A DNA stretch of 10,715 nt from Spirochaetales bacterium (GTDB lineage: Bacteria; Spirochaetota; Spirochaetia; DSM-27196; SLST01), in the NCBI GenBank assembly GCA_030642995.1, contig DAOWMR010000058.1, positions 1-10,715 on the forward strand, given 5' to 3'. Of the stretch, positions 1 to 6,742 are shown in pieces. The notes under the pieces are model-generated. The model had not been told where the DNA came from. It did no database searches and was given only the letters and a program-made list of their open reading frames with translations. The position numbers were made by a program, and so were the translations under genes. How positions within the stretch are numbered: the stretch's first letter is position 1; the number at the start of each line of letters is the position of its first letter.

Positions 1-7
1 ACAGGGT

Positions 8-79
8 TGGGCGATGGCAGATTTGAACTGCCGACTTCTACCGTGTGAAGGTAGCACTCTCCCACTGAGTTAATCGCCC
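8..79 (-). tRNA. tRNA-Val, anticodon CAC
   Basis: A full cloverleaf can be drawn on the minus strand. The 7-bp acceptor stem pairs GGGCGAT (79-73) with ATCGCCC (15-9). The D stem is ACTC/GAGT with loop AGTGGGA. The anticodon stem is CTACC/GGTAG around loop TTCACAC, giving anticodon CAC (valine, codon GUG). The variable loop has 5 nt, the T stem is GGCAG/CTGCC with loop TTCAAAT, and the discriminator is A at position 8. The 3' CCA is not encoded: the bases after the discriminator read ACCC, so CCA must be added by the nucleotidyltransferase. A near-consensus promoter lies about 40 nt upstream of the mature 5' end. Confidence 0.96.
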
Positions 80-83
80 AGGT

Positions 84-102
84 TGCCGGTGCGAGACCGG
101 CA
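84..102 (-). other. stem-loop in the pre-tRNA 5' leader
   Basis: A perfect 7-bp inverted repeat, TGCCGGT (84-90) and ACCGGCA (96-102), is separated by 5 nt. It sits between the protease stop codon and the 5' end of the tRNA. No T-tract follows on either strand, so it is not a classical terminator. Given the promoter at 116-144 it would form in the 5' leader of the pre-tRNA, where RNase P cuts. It could also protect the 3' end of the protease mRNA. Confidence 0.45.
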
Positions 103-108
103 CGATGG

Positions 109-540
109 TCACGAAACTATACTGAGCGCGATTCCTGCTGTCAATGCGAGCTGTATCAGCCGCAGCTTTTCTGCGGTCTTCCGGTAGTTGATCTGCTCAG
201 CCTCGAAGTCCAGCTTGATACCCCATTTCTGCATGGTGGTGGCGCCGATGATCACCTCCTCAGAAGAACCGTCCAGCAGGATGAACTCATCGGTGAAGCG
301 GGCCTCGGAGTCCTCAAACCGGAAGTTGAGAGCAACCACTTGAGTTGCCTGCATCGTCTGACCGGCAAGGGCCGTCTGAAACACCCAGTCCTCGGGGTCG
401 GGCAGCGGCGTCGGCGTGGCAATGGCGTTTGCGACGTCCGGTCGGATAATCGAGTAGCTCGCCCCGGAATCGAACAGGGCGATACATTGCCTCCGGCCTT
501 TTGGTCCGATGAGCGTTATTTCGTGTTCAAGTATCACCAT
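109..540 (-). CDS. retropepsin-like aspartic protease, single domain
   Basis: A 143-residue protein with the hallmarks of a bacterial retropepsin-like (gag-type) aspartyl protease. The active-site motif is FDSGAS (23-28), with catalytic D24 in the D-[ST]-G form, after an N-terminal beta hairpin. The second family motif is hydrophobic-hydrophobic-Gly, IIG (97-99), followed by ATTMQKWG. Such monomers carry one catalytic Asp and must dimerise to act. The last 20 or so residues form a hydrophobic helix, possibly a membrane or dimer contact. No signal peptide is visible. The start at 540 was chosen because AGGAGG lies just upstream. That spacing is short (2 nt) and suits the next codon, GTG at 537, better. 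Longer starts exist at 585 (ATG) and 621 (TTG). Its 3' end carries the tRNA-Val promoter. The substrate is unknown. Confidence 0.85.
   Translation of the reverse strand: MVILEHEITLIGPKGRRQCIALFDSGASYSIIRPDVANAIATPTPLPDPEDWVFQTALAGQTMQATQVVALNFRFEDSEARFTDEFILLDGSSEEVIIGATTMQKWGIKLDFEAEQINYRKTAEKLRLIQLALTAGIALSIVS
116..144 (-). promoter_or_regulatory. sigma-70-type promoter for tRNA-Val
   Basis: On the minus strand the -35 box TTGACA (144-139) is a perfect match. It is followed by a 17-nt spacer and the -10 box TATAGT (121-116, five of six consensus bases). Transcription would begin near 110-108, about 30 nt before the mature tRNA 5' end at 79. The promoter lies entirely inside the last codons of the protease gene. 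It is the best promoter match in the window and fits a highly expressed tRNA gene. Confidence 0.75.
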
Positions 541-661
541 GCCCTCCTGACGTGGAAGACAGGAGATTTTCAATCCGTACTTCATTCCTTGATGATGGAG
601 TTTGTCGGGAGGCTGCGTCAAGACGGCGACGATCCCAAATGCAATATGGTAGACTGTCGAA

Positions 662-1054
662 GTGACGAGTCACCAATCGCGCGCGACACCACGAACCGCC
701 ATGGGCACGGCGACCACTCTTCTTCTGATCATCGCATCAATCGCCGTTGTGATCGCGTCCTGCCGCACGGCCCCGGAACAGCTTGCGACCGAAGTAGCGG
801 TTGATCTGCCGCCCGACCCGGGATGGGCCGCGCGCACAGTGGACACCTCCATTTCCGTCGAGCTACCGGAGCCCTTCATCAAACTTGTGGATCTGGATCG
901 ACTTCGGATCGGAATGACAAAACAAGAAGTGCTCGCAATCTTCCCGAACCCGATCGAAATCAGACTGCAGAGCAATGACGAACTCTGGCACTATGGATTC
1001 GCACAACTCATATTCCGCGGTAATAGACTGCGCGACTGGTTTGATCTCAAGTAG
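662..1054 (+). CDS. predicted lipoprotein with BamE/SmpA-like C-terminal domain
   Basis: A 130-residue protein. The N-terminus has arginines, then a hydrophobic stretch (about 15-31), then a lipobox IASC with Cys34 as the predicted lipidated residue, so it should be anchored in the envelope. The C-terminal half contains an IGMTKQEVLAIF segment (about 83-94), then a strand-rich stretch with LWHYGF and a short C-terminal strand. This pattern recurs in the BamE/SmpA fold, where it helps barrel assembly; here it may be only a fold-level resemblance. The start is GTG at 662. An ATG at 701 would shorten the n-region but keep the signal peptide. No Shine-Dalgarno precedes either start; an extended -10-like TGGTAGACT ends 6 nt before the GTG. 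Its stop overlaps the convergent membrane-protein gene by 8 bp. Confidence 0.72.
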   Translation: MTSHQSRATPRTAMGTATTLLLIIASIAVVIASCRTAPEQLATEVAVDLPPDPGWAARTVDTSISVELPEPFIKLVDLDRLRIGMTKQEVLAIFPNPIEIRLQSNDELWHYGFAQLIFRGNRLRDWFDLK

Positions 1055-1718
1055 TTATTGCTCTGTTCCGCCGAGCATCTTCCGTCGGCGCCTGGGTTGC
1101 GATCCCGGATCTCGCCACCGCCTGTGTGCTCCAGATCAGCGTCCCGACCAAGCCGAGGAGACCGAATCCCTGAGCGACCTGCTTGAACTCGGAATCGATG
1201 GCGAAAAAAAACGCGTAGGTGAGCACGGTTGACTGGAGCACCACCATTCCAATCCAGAAGGTACCGCCCAGACCTCGCCTGCGTGCGTCGGTGAGATAGT
1301 TCATCGTCAGTACCCAGAGCGAAAAGAAGATGAATCCGCTTCCGATCATGTGGACCTGGTGGGCAACCGGCAAGTTGTGTGGGGCGGGCATGAGGAAAAA
1401 GCCGGCGGCGCAGAGGCGCAGCAATCGAACCCGGTTGCCGCGGGGCTCGCCATCGCGGCGCGCGATGACCCGCGCGTACCTGAGACACATCACGCCGGAA
1501 ACAACCATTTGAACCAGGAAAACATAGGGTGAACGCCGGTTCGGCAGGCCTCCGCGGGTGACTGTTGCGCCGAGGTCGCTGATCGCATGTTGCAGAAGGA
1601 TGAAGTCCTCGCCATACAACCGCATGGCGATACGGCCCATCACGACGTTCACGATCAGGAGGGCAAGAAAGAGTCGGTGATCCCGAAATGACCGCCGCTC
1701 CGGAGATTTCTTCTCCAC
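1047..1718 (-). CDS. polytopic membrane protein, DUF998-like, function unknown
   Basis: A 223-residue protein with a basic N-terminus and about six membrane segments (near 15-33, 67-85, 100-112, 124-142, 154-172, 179-198). The conserved-looking stretch HAISDLGA follows the first segment, as in DUF998-type membrane proteins, and a PAPHN...HQVHMIG motif lies before the fourth. I do not recognise a biochemical function. The reading frame stays open upstream to 1859, but that would run into the end of the solute-binding protein gene, and the extra residues look non-coding. The GTG at 1718, directly before the charged start of the protein, is therefore preferred. No Shine-Dalgarno is visible; a TACGAT box ends 6 nt before this GTG. 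The gene is co-directional with the binding-protein gene, 71 nt downstream of it. Confidence 0.7.
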   Translation of the reverse strand: MEKKSPERRSFRDHRLFLALLIVNVVMGRIAMRLYGEDFILLQHAISDLGATVTRGGLPNRRSPYVFLVQMVVSGVMCLRYARVIARRDGEPRGNRVRLLRLCAAGFFLMPAPHNLPVAHQVHMIGSGFIFFSLWVLTMNYLTDARRRGLGGTFWIGMVVLQSTVLTYAFFFAIDSEFKQVAQGFGLLGLVGTLIWSTQAVARSGIATQAPTEDARRNRAITT

Positions 1719-1766
1719 GCGTCTATCGTATAACGAGCTACGGGAGCCGGCAAGACAGAGTTCGGC

Positions 1767-1785
1767 ACGCCGAGGATCACGGCGT
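1767..1785 (-). terminator. stem-loop just after the solute-binding protein gene
   Basis: A perfect 6-bp stem ACGCCG/CGGCGT with a 7-nt loop begins about 4 nt after the TAA stop of the binding-protein gene. The bases that follow (GCCGAACTCTGTCTTG) are only mildly T-rich, so termination would be weak or Rho-assisted. It could instead stabilise the 3' end of the binding-protein mRNA, as is common for highly expressed binding proteins. Confidence 0.35.
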
Positions 1786-1789
1786 CCGG

Positions 1790-2617
1790 TTAAAAGCTCA
1801 AGTGATACCTTGCCGCAAGATCGGACAGGTAGCCCGAACACTCCTGCGCCCGGATCCACGCATCAACGAATGATCGCAGCTCGGTGTGGCCCTGCTGTAC
1901 GAGGAGACCAACGAAGTTGACGTTCTGCGGTTCAACCGGTGCGCTTCGAAGGGTTGATCCGCCGGCGAGGTGCTCTGCCGCATCTACCAGGCTTGCGAGC
2001 ACAACATCTGCGCGGCGGGAGACAACCTCCGCGTACGCGGAAGCCGGCGAGGCGATGGCGCTGATCCGGGCGTTCGGAACAAGATCACTGGCGTACTCCT
2101 CGACCATGGCACCCTGCCGTACGGCAACAATCACGTCCGGCTGATTGATCCGATCCCAGCTGGCGTAGGTCTCCTGGTCGGCCTCACGAACGAGCGCAAC
2201 CGTCCCAATGGACACAATCGGTATGGTATACGATGCCGAACGCGCGCGACCGGCGGTGTAACTGGCCCCCGTAGTGATGTCATACCGGCCGGCAGAAAGC
2301 CCGCTCACCAGGCTCGTCCAATCGGTCGTCACGAACTCAACTTCCACCCCCATGTCTTCAGCGAGTTTGGTCGTCAGCTCGATATCAAATCCGCTGCGTT
2401 TGCCCGTCTCCGGATCCTTCCAGCTCATGTAGAAGTCGCCCGTGGTCCCGACCCGAATCGATCCGCGATCCAGGATCTCCTGCAGCTTGGTCTGCTCGGG
2501 GGAGGCAGCGATCACTTCCCCGACCGTCGGCACGCTCCCCTGCTCGGAATCGGCACACGCGGCGATCAGACCTGCTGCCACAACGGCAATTGCGATGTGC
2601 TGCATCGACTTGCGCAT
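1790..2617 (-). CDS. lipoprotein solute-binding protein, amino-acid/PheC type (SBP family 3)
   Basis: A 275-residue periplasmic-type binding protein with a lipoprotein signal peptide. The lipobox IAAC predicts lipidation at Cys21. The SBP_bac_3 fold then starts with ILDRGSIRVGTTGDF (48-62), followed by GFDIELTTKLAEDMG (76-90). It continues through DITTGASYT..R (R124, the position that usually grips the ligand carboxylate) to the WDRINQPDVIVAVRQGAMVEE hinge region. The overall pattern is close to cyclohexadienyl dehydratase (PheC), which evolved from amino-acid-binding proteins. The usual Asp for the ligand amino group in the ADxVxxD motif is replaced by Ser209 in ADVVLAS, although D212 lies one turn on. 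No permease or ATPase gene adjoins it. The start is secure: AAGGAGG lies 4 nt before the ATG. It may be a binding protein for another solute, or an enzyme. Confidence 0.85.
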   Translation of the reverse strand: MRKSMQHIAIAVVAAGLIAACADSEQGSVPTVGEVIAASPEQTKLQEILDRGSIRVGTTGDFYMSWKDPETGKRSGFDIELTTKLAEDMGVEVEFVTTDWTSLVSGLSAGRYDITTGASYTAGRARSASYTIPIVSIGTVALVREADQETYASWDRINQPDVIVAVRQGAMVEEYASDLVPNARISAIASPASAYAEVVSRRADVVLASLVDAAEHLAGGSTLRSAPVEPQNVNFVGLLVQQGHTELRSFVDAWIRAQECSGYLSDLAARYHLSF

Positions 2618-2650
2618 TGCCCCTCCTTGTGACCGTCGTTGCGCCTTTCA

Positions 2651-2679
2651 TTGCGACGGATCACCAGACGTACTACAGT
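2651..2679 (+). promoter_or_regulatory. candidate promoter for the 118-residue protein gene
   Basis: TTGCGA (2651-2656) and TACAGT (2674-2679) are separated by 17 nt, each matching four of six sigma-70 consensus bases. Transcription would start near 2686, about 50 nt before the ATG at 2737. The -10 box lies inside the 13-bp palindrome at 2671-2683, so a protein bound there would block it. The match is modest and rests on position as much as on sequence. Confidence 0.35.
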
Positions 2680-2683
2680 AGTA
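2671..2683. promoter_or_regulatory. 13-bp perfect palindrome, possible operator
   Basis: TACTAC-A-GTAGTA is a perfect inverted repeat with a single central base. It lies in the 119-nt gap between the divergent solute-binding protein and 118-residue protein genes. Short perfect dyads in divergent intergenic regions are typical of dimeric repressor sites. Here it overlaps a candidate -10 box on the plus strand. No regulator gene is adjacent, so the cognate protein is unknown. Confidence 0.4.
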
Positions 2684-2736
2684 GCGCGGAAATTACTCAT
2701 AGCGCCGGAACGAGTCAAAGCCGGAAATCGAGGCCA

Positions 2737-3093
2737 ATGAAGTTCAAGCTGTTTGATACCTACATCATTGATCAGGAAGACGATCAGGTCTCCTGGATAC
2801 GCATCTTTCCGGACGAACTCAAAGTGATGACCGGGAAAGGTGTCCATCGGGACGATGTTCTCGTGCTCCTGTTCCCGCTGAAGATTGACCTGATAGCGGA
2901 TCTCCCTGGCCTCTTGGAGACCGTGGAGATGGACTCGCTGCCAATCTGGAACAAAACCCGCTACCTGATCCACATGGGCAACGCGAACCAGAACTACCCG
3001 GTCCAGGAAGCGGTGGAGACTGCGGACGGACGGCCTCTGGAACGCGACGAGATCCTGGATCTCGTCAGCCGCATCGAGGAAGTGTTCAAGTAG
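2737..3093 (+). CDS. 118-residue protein of unknown function
   Basis: I do not recognise the family. The protein is soluble-looking, acidic and without a signal peptide. It opens MKFKLFDTYIID, then has an acidic turn (QEDDQ), two beta-rich segments (WIRIFPDELKVM and DDVLVLLFPLKIDLI), and an ending predicted as helix (LERDEILDLVSRIEEVFK). The alternating strand/helix pattern suggests a small alpha/beta domain. The frame is open back to 2590, but that part lies over the divergent gene's signal peptide and promoter. The ATG at 2737, with GAGG 3 nt upstream, is the likely start. The gene faces away from the binding-protein gene and converges on the ABC exporter operon, with a 12-nt gap between stops. 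Confidence 0.65.
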   Translation: MKFKLFDTYIIDQEDDQVSWIRIFPDELKVMTGKGVHRDDVLVLLFPLKIDLIADLPGLLETVEMDSLPIWNKTRYLIHMGNANQNYPVQEAVETADGRPLERDEILDLVSRIEEVFK

Positions 3094-3102
3094 CCGGCCG
3101 GA

Positions 3103-3118
3103 GACTCAATGATGAGTC
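3103..3118. terminator. stem-loop between convergent genes
   Basis: GACTCA-ATGA-TGAGTC is a perfect 6-bp stem with a 4-nt loop in the convergent junction. It includes the stop codon of the second ABC subunit. On the plus strand it is followed by AGCAATTCTTCTTCC, which is pyrimidine-rich but has no solid T-tract. It could act as a weak terminator for the 118-residue gene, or as an mRNA end stabiliser for the exporter transcript. Confidence 0.3.
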
Positions 3119-4935
3119 AGCAATTCTTCTTCCTCTTCCTCAAGAAACTGACTCGTGTAGAGCTGATAGTATCGACCTCTCGCCGCCAATAGCTCACTGT
3201 GTGTTCCCTCTTCAATGATCTTGCCTCGGTCAATGACCAGGATGCGGTCCGCGCTTCGGATCGTGCTGAGCCGGTGAGCAATGATGAAACTCGTTCGGCC
3301 CTTGAGCACCTTCTGCACGGCGTCCTGGATCAACCGCTCGGCCTCGGTATCCACCGAACTCGTTGCCTCGTCGAACACGAAGAAGGCCGGGTCCGCAACT
3401 ATGGCGCGGGCGAAACTCACGAGCTGTTTCTCTCCGGTGGAGAGAAGATTGCCCCCCTCGCCCACTTCGCTGTCGTACCCTTTCTCCATCCGTGAAATGA
3501 ACGGGTGAGCATTGACCAGGGTTGCAGCCTGAGTGATCTCCTCGTCGGTTGCATCCAGCCGCCCGTACCGGATGTTGTCGCGGATGTTACCGCTGAAGAG
3601 GTGAGGCTGCTGGAGCACGTAGCCGAGGTTGGACTCGTGCCACAAGATAGACCGCTCACGGTAGTCGGCGCCGTCGATGAGGATCTGTCCTTCGGTCGGT
3701 TCGTAGAATCGACATGCGAGGTTCACGATGGTGCTCTTTCCGCTGCCGGTCTCGCCGACAAGCGCGAGAGTCTCTCCCGGCGCCACATTGAGGCTGAAGT
3801 GCTCGAGCACTTGCTCGCCGTCCTTGTACTGGAACCCGACATCCCGGAATTCGATACGCCCGGTGACTGAAGGCCAATCCTCCCGCCGCGGCTCAAACGC
3901 GTCACCGTATTGCTCAATGACGGCGGCGGTGTCCTGCACCTCCGGCTCGGTCTCAATGAGAGACATGACCCGCTCCGCCGAAGCCTGGGCGGCCTGAAGC
4001 TCCGTGATCACCCGCGCGAGCTCTCGAACCGGCTCAAAGAACTGAACCGTGTAGCCCACGAAAGCAACCAGGGTTCCGTAGGTTATCGTGCCGATCATGA
4101 CGCTCATCCCGCCGGCCCAAAGTGCGAGCCCTGTCCCGATGGATCCGAGCGCGAGAACGATTGGAAGATAGACGCCGCTGAACATGGCGGTCCGGACGCT
4201 CGCCGTGCGCATGGTGTTGGTCAGCTTCTGGAACTCGACCAGATTTGCCTCTTCCCTGACGAGGGTCTTGGTGGTCTTCGCCCCCATGATGCCTTCGTTG
4301 TACGCGCCGGAGATCCGCGAGTTGGTTTTCCGTACCTCCCGGTTGCTCTCAAGGATCCGCTTCTGAAAGTAGAAGCTGATCAGGATCAACGGCGGCATTA
4401 CCGCGAGCACGGTAAGCCCGAGGGTGACATTCATGACGAGCATGAACACCCCGATGGCGAGCATCATGGTCCCACCCCAGACGATATCCACCAGTCCCCA
4501 GCTGATCGTATCTCCCAAACGCTGGGCATCACTTGTCATCCTGGCCATGATCCAGCCCACGGGGGTTCGATCGTAGTAGCTGAAGGAAAGCTCCTGGAGT
4601 CGCCTGAAACCGATCTTCCGGAGGTCATGAATAATACCCACCTCAATCCGCCCGGCGAGCAAAATGAGAAAATAGACGTTGGCCGCCTGCACTACCACGA
4701 GCCCCGCGTATATCAGAAGGAAGGTCCCGAGCCCCTCGGTAGTATGCGGCACGATGTACCGATCAATTGCCGCTCGATTCATCAGTGGAAACACCGCGTC
4801 GATCACGGCCACGAGAACCATCACGAAGCCGAGCCCGATCAGGTGCCACTTGTAGCGGGCCGCGTGGCGCAGAAGCTTGCGCCAGAGTTGCGGATCTATC
4901 CGTTTGCTGTAGTCATGCTCTTCAAACGTGTTCAC
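3106..4935 (-). CDS. heterodimeric ABC exporter, subunit with intact catalytic Glu (BmrD/TM288-like)
   Basis: A 609-residue half-transporter with an N-terminal six-helix exporter domain (about 30-305) and a C-terminal nucleotide-binding domain. Walker A is GETGSGKST (394-402), the Q-loop is Q442, Walker B is FFVFDEATS with catalytic E523, and the H-loop is H554. The signature is LSTGE (498-502) instead of LSGGQ. This is the degenerate form expected of the subunit that supplies the catalytic Glu in heterodimers such as TM287/288 and BmrCD. The protein ends in a run of seven glutamates (599-605) within a short acidic tail. The start is GTG at 4935 with AAGGAG 7 nt upstream. It overlaps the preceding exporter gene by 14 bp, which points to translational coupling and a fixed 1:1 pair. 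The substrate cannot be read from sequence; drugs, lipids or peptides are all possible. Confidence 0.93.
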   Translation of the reverse strand: MNTFEEHDYSKRIDPQLWRKLLRHAARYKWHLIGLGFVMVLVAVIDAVFPLMNRAAIDRYIVPHTTEGLGTFLLIYAGLVVVQAANVYFLILLAGRIEVGIIHDLRKIGFRRLQELSFSYYDRTPVGWIMARMTSDAQRLGDTISWGLVDIVWGGTMMLAIGVFMLVMNVTLGLTVLAVMPPLILISFYFQKRILESNREVRKTNSRISGAYNEGIMGAKTTKTLVREEANLVEFQKLTNTMRTASVRTAMFSGVYLPIVLALGSIGTGLALWAGGMSVMIGTITYGTLVAFVGYTVQFFEPVRELARVITELQAAQASAERVMSLIETEPEVQDTAAVIEQYGDAFEPRREDWPSVTGRIEFRDVGFQYKDGEQVLEHFSLNVAPGETLALVGETGSGKSTIVNLACRFYEPTEGQILIDGADYRERSILWHESNLGYVLQQPHLFSGNIRDNIRYGRLDATDEEITQAATLVNAHPFISRMEKGYDSEVGEGGNLLSTGEKQLVSFARAIVADPAFFVFDEATSSVDTEAERLIQDAVQKVLKGRTSFIIAHRLSTIRSADRILVIDRGKIIEEGTHSELLAARGRYYQLYTSQFLEEEEEELLTHH

Positions 4936-6742
4936 CTGAGAGCTCCTTCTGCAAATCGTCTTCCAACGAGTTCTGGATTCCCCAGACCCGCTTGTAGAGG
5001 CCGTCCTGCCGCATCAGCGCCTCATGCGTGCCCGACTGGACGATCTTTCCGTCGTCCAGGACAAGGATCAAGTCGGCGCTCGACAGGGTTGTCACGCGAT
5101 GCGAAATAATGAATGTCGTTGCGTTTGTTGAACGCTTGAGCAGCGCACGGCGAATTGCAACGTCCGTCCCCGTATCAACTGCGCTGAGGCTGTCGTCAAA
5201 CACCAGAATCGGGTTGCAGGTGATCAGCGCGCGAGCTATGGCAACTCGTTGTTTCTGACCGCCACTTAACGTCACCCCACGCTCACCAACAAGGGTTTGA
5301 TACCCCTTGCCAAACTGCTCCATGTCATCGTCAATCGCTGCTTCTTTCGCCGCTTCAAGCACTCCCGCGTCCCCGTCCGTCCGGCCTGCCAAACCAATGT
5401 TCTCTTGGACCGTCTTTGCGTAGAGAAACGGCTCCTGCAACACGAACCCGATGTGGCTCCTGATCCACTTCTTGTCGATTTCACGCAACTCCACGGCGTC
5501 AACGGTGATCGAGCCGGCGGTGTAGTCATAGAGCCGCGAAAGCAGGTGCACCAGCGAGCTCTTGCCGCTCCCGGTTGGACCGAGGATGGCAACCGTCATG
5601 CCGGGCTCGGCGGTGAAGCTGATGCCCTTGAGAATCTCCCGATCATCGTCGTAGGCGAAGTGCACCTCCTTGAACACCACCCGTCCGGTGATCGCAGGTC
5701 TTGCGGCCGGCTCAGGCGGATACTCGGTCGGTTCCTGAAGGACTTCGTCAATCCGGCCGAGCGCCACCGATGCCTTGCCCATGTCCGCGAGAATGCGGCC
5801 GAGTTGTCTGACCGGCCAGAGCAACATGCCTTCCACGGTCAGGAACACGACCATGTCGCCAATTGAAAGCCCGCCCTGGATGGCATACCAGGTCCCGGCA
5901 AGGAGAATGGCGCACATATGCCCCATTGCGAGCAGGTCGGAGACCGACCAGTAGCTCGCAAAGATCCTCACGAGCTTCCACGTGAGATCGTGGAACTCCT
6001 TATTGCGCTCGGCAAACTTCTCCTCTTCGTACTTCTGACGCGCGAATGCCCGAACTACCCGAATCCCGGTCAGATTCTCCTGGAGCACGGTTGATAACCG
6101 ACCCTCCGCCTCGTCGCTCGCTTTGAACGCCCGCTGCACACGCTTGAAGAACACAAGCGAAAACACAAAGATCACGATCATGATAGGGATCGAGAGAAGC
6201 GCGAGTGGGACGTGCAGGCTGAACAACAGGGGATATGCGGTCGCGAGCAGGATCACTGCACGCCCCACTTCCGCGAATTGGACCGCAATGAATCGGCGTA
6301 CCGTCTCTACGTCACTCGTTGAGCGCTGAATCAGATCACCGGTCTTCGCCTTGACGTGGTAGTCATACGAGAGGTGTTGTAGGTGATCGTAGAGATCTTC
6401 GCGGATCCGCTGGGCTGTGCGCTCGGAAGCGACGGCCGACCACTTCTTCTGATAGTACTGGAACAAGCCGGCCACGGCCGTTACGCACACAATCACAGCG
6501 GCAGTTATCCAGAGATGCGTGCGAAGATGTTCCATGGAGATCACCGAATTGATCATGCGGACTGCGAATACCGGCAAGTCGATTGGCTGTCCGCCGAGGA
6601 CCGAGTCAATGGTCAGGCGCAGCACCAGCGGTACAACGTAGCCGGCCAGTGTCGCTATGGCAACCGCACCGATGGCGGCGAGATAGAGAAGTTTGTAACC
6701 GGCCATGAACTTCAGGAGAAGTGTAAGTTTACCGGTCTTCAT
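4922..6742 (-). CDS. heterodimeric ABC exporter, subunit with degenerate Walker B (BmrC/TM287-like)
   Basis: A 606-residue half-transporter and the first gene of the exporter operon. Six membrane helices lie at about 16-310. The nucleotide-binding domain has Walker A GPTGSGKSS (388-396), Q-loop Q436, an intact signature LSGGQ (492-496), and H-loop H548. Walker B reads ILVFDDSLS, with Asp517 in the place of the catalytic Glu. This DDSLSAVD form is typical of the partner subunit in heterodimeric exporters. Its LSGGQ completes the active ATP site built on the Walker motifs of the downstream protein, while its own ATP site is the degenerate one. The start is ATG at 6742 with GAGGT 6 nt upstream. 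A long structured leader with a small ORF precedes it. No peptidase C39 domain is present, so it is not a typical bacteriocin-processing exporter. Confidence 0.94.
   Translation of the reverse strand: MKTGKLTLLLKFMAGYKLLYLAAIGAVAIATLAGYVVPLVLRLTIDSVLGGQPIDLPVFAVRMINSVISMEHLRTHLWITAAVIVCVTAVAGLFQYYQKKWSAVASERTAQRIREDLYDHLQHLSYDYHVKAKTGDLIQRSTSDVETVRRFIAVQFAEVGRAVILLATAYPLLFSLHVPLALLSIPIMIVIFVFSLVFFKRVQRAFKASDEAEGRLSTVLQENLTGIRVVRAFARQKYEEEKFAERNKEFHDLTWKLVRIFASYWSVSDLLAMGHMCAILLAGTWYAIQGGLSIGDMVVFLTVEGMLLWPVRQLGRILADMGKASVALGRIDEVLQEPTEYPPEPAARPAITGRVVFKEVHFAYDDDREILKGISFTAEPGMTVAILGPTGSGKSSLVHLLSRLYDYTAGSITVDAVELREIDKKWIRSHIGFVLQEPFLYAKTVQENIGLAGRTDGDAGVLEAAKEAAIDDDMEQFGKGYQTLVGERGVTLSGGQKQRVAIARALITCNPILVFDDSLSAVDTGTDVAIRRALLKRSTNATTFIISHRVTTLSSADLILVLDDGKIVQSGTHEALMRQDGLYKRVWGIQNSLEDDLQKELSGEHV

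Noticed and set aside
1719..1859. N-terminal extension of the DUF998-like membrane protein to 1859
   Set aside because: It would overlap the end of the solute-binding protein gene by about 70 nt, and the extra residues are Arg/Gly/Ser-rich without structure, typical of out-of-frame reading.
3910..5109. A 399-codon open frame on the plus strand opposite the ABC exporter genes
   Set aside because: It is antisense to well-supported ABC domains, its product is low-complexity and rich in His, Pro, Asp and Arg with no domain, and it runs across the 14-bp exporter gene junction. It is a shadow of minus-strand codon bias.
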